DNA of 64,000 bases from contig NZ_CAMZOF010000005.1 of NCBI RefSeq assembly GCF_947331435.1, forward strand, positions 496,001 through 560,000, in the 5' to 3' direction. Position 1 is the stretch's first letter; every line of letters begins with the position of its first letter. Source of the stretch: Pelagibius sp. Alg239-R121 (lineage in GTDB: Bacteria; Pseudomonadota; Alphaproteobacteria; Kiloniellales; Kiloniellaceae). Both the position numbers and the translations under genes were made by a program. Positions 17,142 to 25,440 of this stretch are shown here, piece after piece. The notes below the pieces were generated by a model. The model had not been told where the DNA came from and made no database searches. It saw only the letters and a list, made by a program, of their open reading frames with translations.

Positions 17142-17157
17142 TGGTACAAGAATTGCA
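17142..17157 (+). promoter_or_regulatory. Candidate sigma-54 (-24/-12) promoter for the TpsA gene
   Basis: TGGTACAAGAATTGCA fits the sigma-54 consensus TGGCACG-N4-TTGCA. The invariant GG (17143-17144) and GC (17155-17156) are separated by exactly 10 bp, as required. It lies about 170 bp before the TpsA start, leaving a long 5' leader. No enhancer-binding activator gene is nearby, so the site rests on pattern alone. Confidence 0.55.
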
Positions 17158-17329
17158 AGTTTAAGGTGTGGAATTTTGCCGCCACTTTGCCAGACCCTGG
17201 CTGGCCGGGCGCCGCAGGCAGGTAAATATGGAACGGTGTGATGAGCGCGACACAAAGTGCCGTGAGAGTCCGAGGGTTAGAGTGGGTCTTACTTCACGCA
17301 GTTGGTGAAGGTAATAAAGGTCGAAGAGC

Positions 17330-20300
17330 ATGAATAAGAACTGGCAGGGAACGGCTTCAGCGCGACGGCAGGGATATTGGTTCTGTAGAGGCGACCGAAG
17401 CCGGCATCAGCTGCTTTCGTCCACGGCGTTGGTGACGCATCGCATGGGCCTGGCGCTCGCGCTGGTGGGCGTCCTGTTGCCTTCCGCTTTGTACGCCAAT
17501 CCGAAGGGTGGGCAGGTCGTCGGAGGCTCCGCGACGATCGTCGAGACCTCGCCGAGCCGATTGGATGTGCACCAGTCCAGCGACAAAGCGATTATCAACT
17601 GGCAAAGCTTTAGTATTGATCAAGCGGAGCGCACGAACTTCGTGCAGCCGTCCAAAGCGTCCGTTGCGCTTAACCGGGTCGTTGGCGGCGACCTCTCGAG
17701 GATCGCCGGCCAGTTGACCGCGAATGGCAATCTGATCCTGATTAATCCGAACGGCGTGGTGTTTACGGATACGGCGCGGGTTGACGTGAACGGCCTGATC
17801 GCGAGTACGTCGGATATCGACAACAACGACTTTATGAACGGGCGCCTCAACTTTTCTGCAGCTTCCGATTCTTCGAGCTTCGTCATCAACCGCGGCCAGA
17901 TTACGGCGGCGGAAGGCGGCCTGGTCGCGCTGGTGGCCCCCTGGGTGGAGAACTCAGGCCTGATCGGCGCACGCCTCGGGCGGGTGGAGTTGGCGTCCGG
18001 CGGTGCCTTTACGGTCGACCTTTACGGGGATCAGCTTATCCAACTGGCCGTTGCCGATACACAGGGTGCTTCGGGGCAGATGCCCGACGAATTATCGGGC
18101 GCGGCAAAGGTGGCAAACCTCGGGGCAATTAACGCCGACGGCGGCGTGGTGGCCCTGACGGTGGCCGACGCCCAGACTCTGGTGGCCAATGTCATCAATA
18201 TGGAAGGAATCATCGAGGCACGCAGCGTCGAACAGACAGCGGGCCGGATCGTGCTGAACGGAGGTGACTCCGGTATCGTAAATCTGAGCGGAGCACTGGA
18301 CGCTTCGGGCAAGGAAACGGGGGAGCACGGTGGCCGGGTCGCGGTTTTGGGTGAAAAGGTGGGACTGTTCGATGACGCGCTGATCGATGTTTCCGGCGAT
18401 ATCGGGGGCGGGGAGGTGTTAATTGGGGGCAACTATCAAGGTGCCGGTGCCGAGCCGAACGCGCAGTTCAGTTATGTCGGCAAAGACGCCAGGGTTGAGG
18501 CCGATGCGCTGAGCGAGGGCGACGGCGGCCGCGTTATCGTTTGGGCGGATCAGGTTACGCGGTTTGAAGGAAATGTCACCGCGCGCGGCGGCGCGACTGG
18601 TGGCAACGGCGGTTTTTCAGAGGTTTCGGGCAAACAGCATCTCGCTTTTCAGGGAAGCGTTGATCTGACGGCCCCGCAGGGTGCTAGGGGAACTCTGCTG
18701 CTCGATCCGAACAACATCACTATCGATGCCACTGAAGGGGATGTGGATATCACCGGTGACGGCAGCACTGGGGATCCCTTTACCTCGACAGACGATGACT
18801 CGATCCTGTCTCTGTTCACCCTCGACAATGCACTGAATATTGCAGATGTCGTGGTTCAGACCGGTTCTGCAGGCAGCAATTCGCAAGACGGTGATATCAT
18901 TGTTCTCGCCGAGATCGTTGGAGGGCCCGGCGCCCAAAACCTGACCTTGATCGCACACGACGATATTATTTTTGCAGAGTCCGGCGGCATAGATTACTCC
19001 GGAGCGGAAGGGAGCATCAGCCTGCAGGCCGATGGCGTTTCGTCGGATGGTGTTGGTGCGATCATCAACAACGGCGAATTCAGCACAATCATCTCAATAG
19101 GAAGCGACGGTATCCTCGAGCTGATCGCAGGGTCGGGAATCGGAGATTCGGAGAGTCCGATCACAATTGACGGTGAGGCAAGCGTTGCGGCCCTGACTAC
19201 GGACAGTGGAGGCATCTTCATCGAAGGAAACGATGACATCTTCGTCAGCATAGGCAGCTCAGTTGAGGGGCTCGATTCGGCCGAGGCCATCAGTCTCGTG
19301 TCGACCGGCGGGAGTGTCTTTGTTTCTCACCCGGTGATTGCCAACGGCGATATCACAGTCGGGTCGGATGTCGCGAACGTTACTGTTTCCTCCCCCATTA
19401 CCTCTGAGAGCGGCTCTATTTTCATCGATGCGGACAACGATATAGCGTTGAGTGATAACTTGACCGCTGACGCTGAAGTCGTTCTCGAGAGCGCGGCCGG
19501 TGACGTGTTCATTACCGGTTCGACGGTCGACATCGTGGCTGATGAGGGCTTTACCTTAGACGGCGATGCAATCATCTCCGCCGACCTATCGATCCAAACG
19601 GCTGGTGGCGACATCGTCTTTACTGGATTCGTGGACGGTTCCGGGGGAGAGCCGGAGGAGATCAATCCCGATCTAACCCTTTCCTCGGGTAACGGGGTTG
19701 TCAATTTCGGAGATTTTGTTGGCGACTCAGTAGGCCTTGGCGAAGTCGATGCGACAGGATCGTCAACGCTGATTGCGAGTGGTTCAGAGGGCGAGGAGAT
19801 TCTGCTGGTAGAAGGCTTCGAGCGGGTCGACGACGAGCCGCTGCCCTCGACCTTCAACGTTTCGGCCTTGCTGCCCGAGTTTGATGACACCACGACGACA
19901 ACAGAGACTGAGCCGACGACGACACCCACCGTCGATCCCGTGAACCAGACCTTGCCGTCGACCCAGGCTCCACGCCGAGATGAACCTGCCCGGGTCGCTG
20001 ATGCATCGCCCGTTGCAAACGCGACAAATCCGCTTCTGACGCTGCAGGATCTCAGCGATATCGCGCCGGGCGCGGGCGCAGAGACGGTTGGCCAGGAATC
20101 CATTCTGATTTCTGAGACGGATTCGGAAGCAATTTCGGAGATTCTGGATGTGATTGTCGAATCCTGCCCCGATGTGATCCTGACCTCTTTGTCCTGGCAA
20201 AATACGCCAGCGGATGCGGCCTTCAATCGCGATCCTACGGTCTCGCCCTACAGTGTGGACGAATACTGCGGCGGTTACGTGATGACCTATCCCGGGCGCG

Positions 20301-20434
20301 GCTCCGGTGCGGCTTATCAGGGGCTTTCCTTCGTGACCCGCGATTTCTGGACTGATTTGGATCAGTCGCGCGAACCGGAGGTGATTCCCGCGTTACTGCA
20401 GAGCTTCGGCTTGCAGGAACAAGACGGAAAGTAA
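17330..20434 (+). CDS. TpsA exoprotein, filamentous-hemagglutinin N-terminal (TPS) domain
   Basis: This is a 1034-residue secreted protein. An extended N-terminal leader precedes a signal peptide hydrophobic core (about 40-55, ending LYA-NP). The TPS/haemagglutination domain follows (about 57-200) with the hallmark NPNG (LILINPNGVVFT). A long beta-helix-like middle comes next, rich in G, D, S and V (about 200-840), and then a Thr/Pro-rich linker near 860-900. The C-terminal ~90 residues are non-repetitive and contain Cys946 and Cys980, possibly a disulfide-closed anchor. TpsB lies just upstream and is the cognate transporter. Likely role: adhesin or matrix protein. A candidate sigma-54 promoter precedes it. 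Confidence 0.88.
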   Translation: MNKNWQGTASARRQGYWFCRGDRSRHQLLSSTALVTHRMGLALALVGVLLPSALYANPKGGQVVGGSATIVETSPSRLDVHQSSDKAIINWQSFSIDQAERTNFVQPSKASVALNRVVGGDLSRIAGQLTANGNLILINPNGVVFTDTARVDVNGLIASTSDIDNNDFMNGRLNFSAASDSSSFVINRGQITAAEGGLVALVAPWVENSGLIGARLGRVELASGGAFTVDLYGDQLIQLAVADTQGASGQMPDELSGAAKVANLGAINADGGVVALTVADAQTLVANVINMEGIIEARSVEQTAGRIVLNGGDSGIVNLSGALDASGKETGEHGGRVAVLGEKVGLFDDALIDVSGDIGGGEVLIGGNYQGAGAEPNAQFSYVGKDARVEADALSEGDGGRVIVWADQVTRFEGNVTARGGATGGNGGFSEVSGKQHLAFQGSVDLTAPQGARGTLLLDPNNITIDATEGDVDITGDGSTGDPFTSTDDDSILSLFTLDNALNIADVVVQTGSAGSNSQDGDIIVLAEIVGGPGAQNLTLIAHDDIIFAESGGIDYSGAEGSISLQADGVSSDGVGAIINNGEFSTIISIGSDGILELIAGSGIGDSESPITIDGEASVAALTTDSGGIFIEGNDDIFVSIGSSVEGLDSAEAISLVSTGGSVFVSHPVIANGDITVGSDVANVTVSSPITSESGSIFIDADNDIALSDNLTADAEVVLESAAGDVFITGSTVDIVADEGFTLDGDAIISADLSIQTAGGDIVFTGFVDGSGGEPEEINPDLTLSSGNGVVNFGDFVGDSVGLGEVDATGSSTLIASGSEGEEILLVEGFERVDDEPLPSTFNVSALLPEFDDTTTTTETEPTTTPTVDPVNQTLPSTQAPRRDEPARVADASPVANATNPLLTLQDLSDIAPGAGAETVGQESILISETDSEAISEILDVIVESCPDVILTSLSWQNTPADAAFNRDPTVSPYSVDEYCGGYVMTYPGRGSGAAYQGLSFVTRDFWTDLDQSREPEVIPALLQSFGLQEQDGK

Positions 20435-20514
20435 CGCCCCTATACTGAAGTCTTGCGCCGGCGTACCGATTGCTGGGACCTTCAATCGGGCCTGCAGGCA
20501 GCCCGCGCGCGGTT

Positions 20515-20545
20515 ATACCAAGTTGCAGAGATGGCAACTTGGTAT
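20515..20545. repeat. Perfect 12-bp inverted repeat downstream of TpsA gene
   Basis: ATACCAAGTTGC (20515-20526) and GCAACTTGGTAT (20534-20545) are exact reverse complements around a 7-nt loop. No T-run follows, so it is not a standard intrinsic terminator. It could be an operator, a REP-like element or an RNA-stabilising hairpin between TpsA and the orphan POTRA gene. Confidence 0.75.
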
Positions 20546-20578
20546 GGGACGTGATTTCGACTTCCTCTGGATTGCGTG

Positions 20579-21013
20579 ATGAGATCCGAACTTGTTGCCA
20601 TAGCCGTTACGTTTTTCTGGACCGTCTGTGCAGGGGGTACCGGCTTGGCGCAGTCCCTCCCGCCGACGGTGGATCCTGGAATACAGCAGCAGCGGCTGCT
20701 GCCGGCTTTCCCGCCACGCCAGGGAGCAGCCGTTCTCCGCGACATCGACTGCGGCAGTGAAGTCACCAATTCAGCGGATCGTTTCGTTCTGATGGTGATT
20801 ATCCTCGAAACCGAGGTGGCTGCAAGGGAGTTGGACCCATCCCGCCACTGGAGGCCATTCCTGGGCGAGGAAATTTCCTTGGAGCAGCTCTGCGTCATTG
20901 GACGGTCGGTTGCAGACGATTATGCGCGGCGGTCCGGCCGGGCCATGGCGGCTGTGATTCCAGCCCAGCAAATTACCAACGGTGTTGCTGTTATCTCGAT
21001 CGTCCTGAGCTAA
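20579..21013 (+). CDS. Orphan POTRA-like periplasmic protein related to TpsB N-terminus
   Basis: This is a 144-residue protein with a signal peptide (cleavage near GLA-QS). The mature start SLPPTVDPGIQQQRL closely parallels QLPPSVEPGVIQKQL of the TpsB at 15308. The C-terminal part (FLGEEISLEQLCVIGRSVADDYARRSG...VIPAQQITNGVA) aligns with the first POTRA of that TpsB (LLNQEITLTQFYEIAAAITIKYRNDGY...LVPPQEIIDGIA). It stops exactly at the end of that domain, with no barrel. GTG at 20576 is an alternative start. It may be a free POTRA adaptor for the TPS system or a truncated duplicate; clean ends and an intact signal favour a functional gene. Confidence 0.75.
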   Translation: MRSELVAIAVTFFWTVCAGGTGLAQSLPPTVDPGIQQQRLLPAFPPRQGAAVLRDIDCGSEVTNSADRFVLMVIILETEVAARELDPSRHWRPFLGEEISLEQLCVIGRSVADDYARRSGRAMAAVIPAQQITNGVAVISIVLS

Positions 21014-21196
21014 AACCGCCGCTCCGCGGCAAAGTGAGCTCGCAAATGGGGATCGTCCTACAAAAATCAGTCTCTAAAGCAGCTTGCGCTTAAGTCGATT
21101 CGAAACCTGCTGAATTGCAGTCAGCATATTGCTGAATTCAAACACAAATTATGAGATCTTGCGGTTCCGGAAAAACGCAAAACGCAGTAGTTAAAT

Positions 21197-22744
21197 CTAT
21201 TGGGGAATTTTCCGCACGACCCGGAAGCCGAAGTCGTTGCGTGTGCCCAGGCCGAAGCGTCCGCGCGTAGTGACTTGCGCCGCTCTGTCGTTATCACGCC
21301 AGGACCCGCCACGCAGGACGCTTTGTGTGCAGGATCCCGTGGTCCAGGCACTGCCGTCACTTGGCGCCTTGCGGTAAGAGCTGTGCCAGCAGTCTTCGAC
21401 CCATTCCCAGACGTTCCCGTGCACATCGTGCAGTCCGAAGCTATTCGGCTTGCCAGATCCTACGGGAGCCGTCTGGCCGTCCCACTGACTGCCGCAGTTG
21501 CGGCAGTTGGCCAGATCAGTTCCGACTGCATCCCCCCACCAGTATTTGGTCGCAGTGCCAGCCCTGGCGGCATATTCCCATAGTGCTTCAGATGGAAGAC
21601 TGTAGGCTTGGCCGGTTCTTCGGCTCAGCCAGCGCACGTATTGCCGCGCATCGTCCCATGAAACGTTGATTGCCGGCCGCTTTCCCTTTCCCCAGCCTTC
21701 GTCTGACTGGATGGCAGGGCAGGCCCCCTCGGTCGCGCAGACTCCCCACTCGTCAAAGGTGACCTCAAACTTGCCGACGGCCACATCCTGCGCGATCGTC
21801 ACTTCGCGTGCAGGCCTTTGTTCGCGTTTACCGCGTTCGGAACCCATAACGAATTTCCCCTTCGGGACCACGACTAAAAGGGGGCAAGTCTCGCAGTCTT
21901 TGAATTCCTCACCGATATTCAACTTGGGCAGTGCGACAGCGTTGGCAGTCTGCACCGAACCGGCACCGGCACTCTTAAAATAAAAGTCTGCAACCAAAGA
22001 CGTAAACTCGACTGGAACCTGGTTTCCGCCGGAAGTTCGGCTGACCGAGGAACGGACACGCTTGAAGACGTCTTCGACACGCAGGCCCGGCTGATCGATT
22101 TCCTTCAACAGCTCGCCGGTATAGATGGAATTGCGCCCGAAACCGTCACTTGCCAGCTGATTGGGGCCAGTCGAATAAGCGATCAGAGAGCCTTGCGGCG
22201 CGTCCATTCGTGCCAGACCCTGAACCGTCTGGTTGTCCCGCCGCTTCATGCCATTGTTCCGGCAAGCGTCCAGGATCACGAAACTGAAGTCCAGTTTCTT
22301 GGCCCGTAAAGTGTTAAGTACGTCGTTTGCGTCGACCGCGACCTTCGGCATATCTTCGGCAAACTCCACGGCAGCATCGACCGGGAGAAGATAATTGATG
22401 CCGTCAACCTGCAGACCATGCCCGGAATAATAAAACAGGCCGATGGCGCCTCTTTTGAGTGCTTTTCGAAACTCCCGGATCGTTGTGCGCATGGACGCAA
22501 GGTCGAGATCGGTTTTGACAATGACTTTAAAGTCGAGCGCTGTCAGCGCTTTAGCCATGTCAGCCGCATCATTACCCGGATTGACGAGAGGCGGCAGGGA
22601 TTGGTAGGCGGTGTTGCCGATGATGAGTGCGACGCGTTCTTTCGCATCCTTACCAGCGCCTAAAGCAGTGGAGATTTGGGTCGCTGCGGCCAGACAAATG
22701 CACATCATGGCCGTCCGCAAAATTCGAACCAGCGTTCTCGACAT
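21197..22744 (-). CDS. Caspase-like (peptidase C14) protein fused to FGE-sulfatase fold domain, exported
   Basis: This is a 515-residue protein. It has a signal peptide (about residues 1-29), then a caspase p20-like domain with the dyad His109 (YYSGHG) and Cys161 (VILDACRNN). From about residue 285 comes an FGE-sulfatase/C-lectin-like domain with the usual GNVWEWVED and LRGGSW...GFRVVR motifs. The active cysteines of genuine formylglycine-generating enzymes are absent after GGSW, so this module is probably a binding or structural unit. The ATG at 22744 gives the signal peptide; a 24-residue extension is possible but unneeded. It is divergent from the OmpA gene and next to the TPS block. A surface or periplasmic protease role is inferred. 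Confidence 0.9.
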   Translation of the reverse strand: MSRTLVRILRTAMMCICLAAATQISTALGAGKDAKERVALIIGNTAYQSLPPLVNPGNDAADMAKALTALDFKVIVKTDLDLASMRTTIREFRKALKRGAIGLFYYSGHGLQVDGINYLLPVDAAVEFAEDMPKVAVDANDVLNTLRAKKLDFSFVILDACRNNGMKRRDNQTVQGLARMDAPQGSLIAYSTGPNQLASDGFGRNSIYTGELLKEIDQPGLRVEDVFKRVRSSVSRTSGGNQVPVEFTSLVADFYFKSAGAGSVQTANAVALPKLNIGEEFKDCETCPLLVVVPKGKFVMGSERGKREQRPAREVTIAQDVAVGKFEVTFDEWGVCATEGACPAIQSDEGWGKGKRPAINVSWDDARQYVRWLSRRTGQAYSLPSEALWEYAARAGTATKYWWGDAVGTDLANCRNCGSQWDGQTAPVGSGKPNSFGLHDVHGNVWEWVEDCWHSSYRKAPSDGSAWTTGSCTQSVLRGGSWRDNDRAAQVTTRGRFGLGTRNDFGFRVVRKIPQ

Positions 22745-23225
22745 ATGGTGGTGTGCTCCCCGCAGGCCGTCTTTACCCGAACAAATATTGCCCGCAGGTT
22801 TTCGGTCTATTGCCATGCCCTGCGGAGCTGCAACAGGCTAGCAAAGAAAAGTTCGTTGGTATAGGTGGCTTCGGCGCGGGCACAATGTCACTATTGTGTG
22901 ACCATCCCCATTTGTTCAACGGCTTGATTCAGCTCTGTGGAGACCAACTGCGGCCGGTTTGCCAATCACCGGATCCGCGCTCACTGTAAATCGCGTTTGC
23001 CCGCGCTGCTTTGTGTGCCAAACGCAGGCGCTTCATGATATCTTAGACCAACGGCCACGAAGGGAGCCTATCGAGCCACACCCTAACTATACGAGGCGGA
23101 AGCTGGTTCACGTTTTTCGCTGAGACAGTAAAAAACGATCAGTCTCAAGAGGTGTTCGCGCGGCTTGATCGGTTGCTTTTGCAGTGGTTAAATTGTGTTT
23201 CACGTAAAGTGTTGGGAGATTTGAG
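22745..23225. other. Divergent intergenic region (caspase-like gene / OmpA-like gene)
   Basis: This 481-bp region must hold the promoters for both divergent genes, but I see no clear -35/-10 pairs. A small inverted repeat CACAAT-N6-ATTGTG sits at 22881-22898. A GGGAGATTTGAG stretch just before 23226 is the OmpA-like gene's ribosome site. No RNA gene or coding sequence is apparent. Confidence 0.5.
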
Positions 23226-23735
23226 ATGTTTCGCTACATCGGAGGCGTTTCTTGCGCCTTGGCGTTGATTGGGACAATTCTAGCGGCGCCGTCCAGCGTT
23301 TCGGCAGAAGATCCTGTCGTAAATGCCGATACAATCGCGTATCAGCTCGCGCCCAAGCGTGGATTAAAAATCACCGCAGCCGAGCCGACATCCATCAACC
23401 TGCCGGATGTGACCTTTGAGTTCAACTCGGCTCAACTCACGCCGACCGCGAAGAAACAGTTGGCTGAAGTGGGTAAGGCCCTTTCGATGTCCGCATTCAA
23501 GGACTCGAAGTTTGTGATCGCCGGCCATACGGATGCAGTCGGTACTGCGGAATATAATCAGCAGCTTTCCAAGTTGAGAGCTGAGGCCGCCGTGAGTTTT
23601 TTGGTTCGGGAACATGGCATGGACGCAAGCCGTCTGTCAGCAACGGGCCGCGGTGAAAGCAAGCTGTTGCCACAAATATCTGAAGATAGCGGTGCAAACC
23701 GGCGCGTTGAGATTCTCAATCTGGGAACAGAATAG
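23226..23735 (+). CDS. OmpA-family peptidoglycan-binding protein
   Basis: The protein (169 residues) has a signal peptide (cleavage near VSA-ED) followed by a short linker and a complete OmpA C-terminal domain. The domain shows VTFEFNSAQLTPTAKKQL, the GHTDAVGTAEYNQQLSKLRA core, and the closing NRRVEI. The conserved Asp and Arg that hold diaminopimelate are present (HTDA and SKLRA). It probably ties an outer-membrane or envelope complex to the cell wall. There is no beta-barrel and no lipobox, so it is soluble or peripheral. Its neighbourhood to TPS and ExbBD genes suggests a role in the same envelope assembly, but single-domain OmpA proteins are common elsewhere. Confidence 0.92.
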   Translation: MFRYIGGVSCALALIGTILAAPSSVSAEDPVVNADTIAYQLAPKRGLKITAAEPTSINLPDVTFEFNSAQLTPTAKKQLAEVGKALSMSAFKDSKFVIAGHTDAVGTAEYNQQLSKLRAEAAVSFLVREHGMDASRLSATGRGESKLLPQISEDSGANRRVEILNLGTE

Positions 23736-24326
23736 CGCAAGTATCACCGATTATTCAGTCGCGTAGATCAGGACCGGCATAAACCCGCTCTCGGTTCGGT
23801 CCGTTATGGCAGCCCGATGAAGCTTCGATCGCCTTTGCGGCAGGCTTAGTCGGGTATGCTGTCCTTCGAAACAGATTGATGTCGCTGCTGTTGGTCGATT
23901 CTCTTTATCTGAGAGCTGAGTTTTACGGGTAGGTCAGTACAATTGCGATACCGCAGTCGCACGTGGGTGGTCGACTGGAGCCGAAAGTAGATCCAGGTTA
24001 GACGGAATCGCACTGGGCGTTCTGTCGTTCTGGTGACTCTACTCTAACCATGGGGTTTATGAGCGGGTTCGCATGACTTGACGAAACCACAAAGTGGTTC
24101 CGACAAAAAAAGATCCGATCTAGTGGTGGGGTCCATGGCACGGCAGAGTGATCGAATACGTCATCTTCGAGGGTAGCGGTTTAATCGGATCTTGCTATAA
24201 CTTCGCCGATAAGTGTTTCCGGCCATCTAAGATTAAGTAATTTCGATAGATTTGGTGCTTACCTGTTTTGTGTAATAGTGCCGGTCGCGCCCGACACTAT
24301 TCCCCAACAATCAGGTCCGATCATCT
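23736..24326. other. 591-bp intergenic region with two inverted repeats
   Basis: No credible gene. Two hairpin-capable repeats stand out. CGAAACCAC-AAA-GTGGTTCCG (24082-24102) has one mismatch. An imperfect arm pair AATAGTGCCGG...CCGACACTATT (24274-24301) has one mismatch and lies just before the aminotransferase start; it could be an operator or a leader hairpin. Neither has a suitable T-run. No tRNA-like fold seen. Confidence 0.45.
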
Positions 24327-25433
24327 ATGAGCACCGCCGGCACGTCAAAAGTTCGACCGCAAGGATATATTTCGCCCCTGGAGGTTCGGGCCCGGATGTC
24401 CGGTGCTCAGCCCAAGGGTCTTCCAGTTATCAACATGAGCTTCAATGAGTTGCCGTTCGGCCCGTCCCCGGCTGTTTCGGCGGCAATTGATGCTGTAACG
24501 ACCAAGGCAAATTTCTACGGCAATCCTTCCTGCCAGGCACTGCGCGAAGAAATCGGTCAATGCAACGGTCTTGACCCTGAAGCGATTGTTTGCGGCAACG
24601 GGTCGGAAGAGCTGTTGGATGTCATCGCCCGCAACTTCGTCCGTTATGACGATGAAATCGTCATTTCCGAGTTTGGCTATATTCAGTTCGCGATCATTGC
24701 CAACCGCTTGGCGGCGCGTCTGGTGAAGGTGCCGGAAATCGAGTTTACGACAGATGTTGAGGGGCTACTTTCTGCGATTACAGCGAAGACCAAGCTGGTT
24801 TTTCTGGCCAATCCCAACAACCCGACTGCAACGATGATGCCGGAAAAAGACGTTGTTCAACTCGCGGAAAAAATGCCGAAGGACGTCGTTTTGGTTATCG
24901 ATCTCGCCTACGGCGAATTTACCGGTTTCGACTACTGCGCGCGGGTGCATGATCTGGTCAGGCGCTTCGAAAACGTCGTCGTGGCCCGGACCTTTTCAAA
25001 AGCCTACGGTTTGGCCGGTTTGCGGGTCGGCTGGTGTCATGCGCCGGACTGGATGATTCCGCGGCTCTACGCGGCGCGCGGTATGGGGAGCGTCAATGCG
25101 GTCGCGCAGGCTGCGGCGCTTGTGTCTCTGCGGGAACCGGACCTTGTAAACGCGCGCATTGCACAGATCATCGCGGAGCGGGACCGTGTTGCCAGCGAAT
25201 TGTCTGAACTTGGTTTGTCCTGTCTCCCAAGCCAGACGAACTTTATGCTGACGATGCTGGCGGACGGTGATCCGGAACAGGCCGAAGCCCTCGTCGCACA
25301 TCTATTTGACGATGCCGGGATCGTCGTCAACCGCACGCGGGAAAAGGGCCTGGAGCGCTACATCCGTTTTTCGCTGTCCTTGCCGGAACACAACACTGCG
25401 TTGGTTCAGTCGGTAAAACGCTTTTTGAGGTAG
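24327..25433 (+). CDS. PLP-dependent aminotransferase, HisC-like (class I/II)
   Basis: This is a fold type I aminotransferase of 368 residues in the histidinol-phosphate aminotransferase-like group. The PLP-site features are visible: the phosphate-binding GNGSEELLD early on, FLANPNNPTA around residues 155-165, the Asp in LVIDLAYGEF, and the Schiff-base lysine in TFSKAYGLAGLRVGW near 233. It is not next to other histidine genes. It converges on two dehydrogenases of the octopine and 3-hydroxyacyl-CoA families, so a catabolic amino-group transfer role is more likely than histidine synthesis. Substrate not determinable from sequence. Confidence 0.9.
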   Translation: MSTAGTSKVRPQGYISPLEVRARMSGAQPKGLPVINMSFNELPFGPSPAVSAAIDAVTTKANFYGNPSCQALREEIGQCNGLDPEAIVCGNGSEELLDVIARNFVRYDDEIVISEFGYIQFAIIANRLAARLVKVPEIEFTTDVEGLLSAITAKTKLVFLANPNNPTATMMPEKDVVQLAEKMPKDVVLVIDLAYGEFTGFDYCARVHDLVRRFENVVVARTFSKAYGLAGLRVGWCHAPDWMIPRLYAARGMGSVNAVAQAAALVSLREPDLVNARIAQIIAERDRVASELSELGLSCLPSQTNFMLTMLADGDPEQAEALVAHLFDDAGIVVNRTREKGLERYIRFSLSLPEHNTALVQSVKRFLR

Positions 25434-25440
25434 TCCCTCT

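Noticed and set aside
21197-22744. Reading the FGE-fold domain as a formylglycine-generating enzyme for the sulfatase
   Set aside because: The GGSW segment lacks the active cysteines, and the protein has a signal peptide while the sulfatase does not.
24082-24102. Hairpin CGAAACCAC/GTGGTTCCG as a terminator
   Set aside because: It is followed by an A-run on the forward strand, and the T-run on the reverse strand precedes the stem, so it is wrong for either direction.
24327-25433. Assigning the aminotransferase as histidinol-phosphate aminotransferase (hisC)
   Set aside because: Fold and motifs fit the group, but there are no other histidine genes and the context is catabolic.
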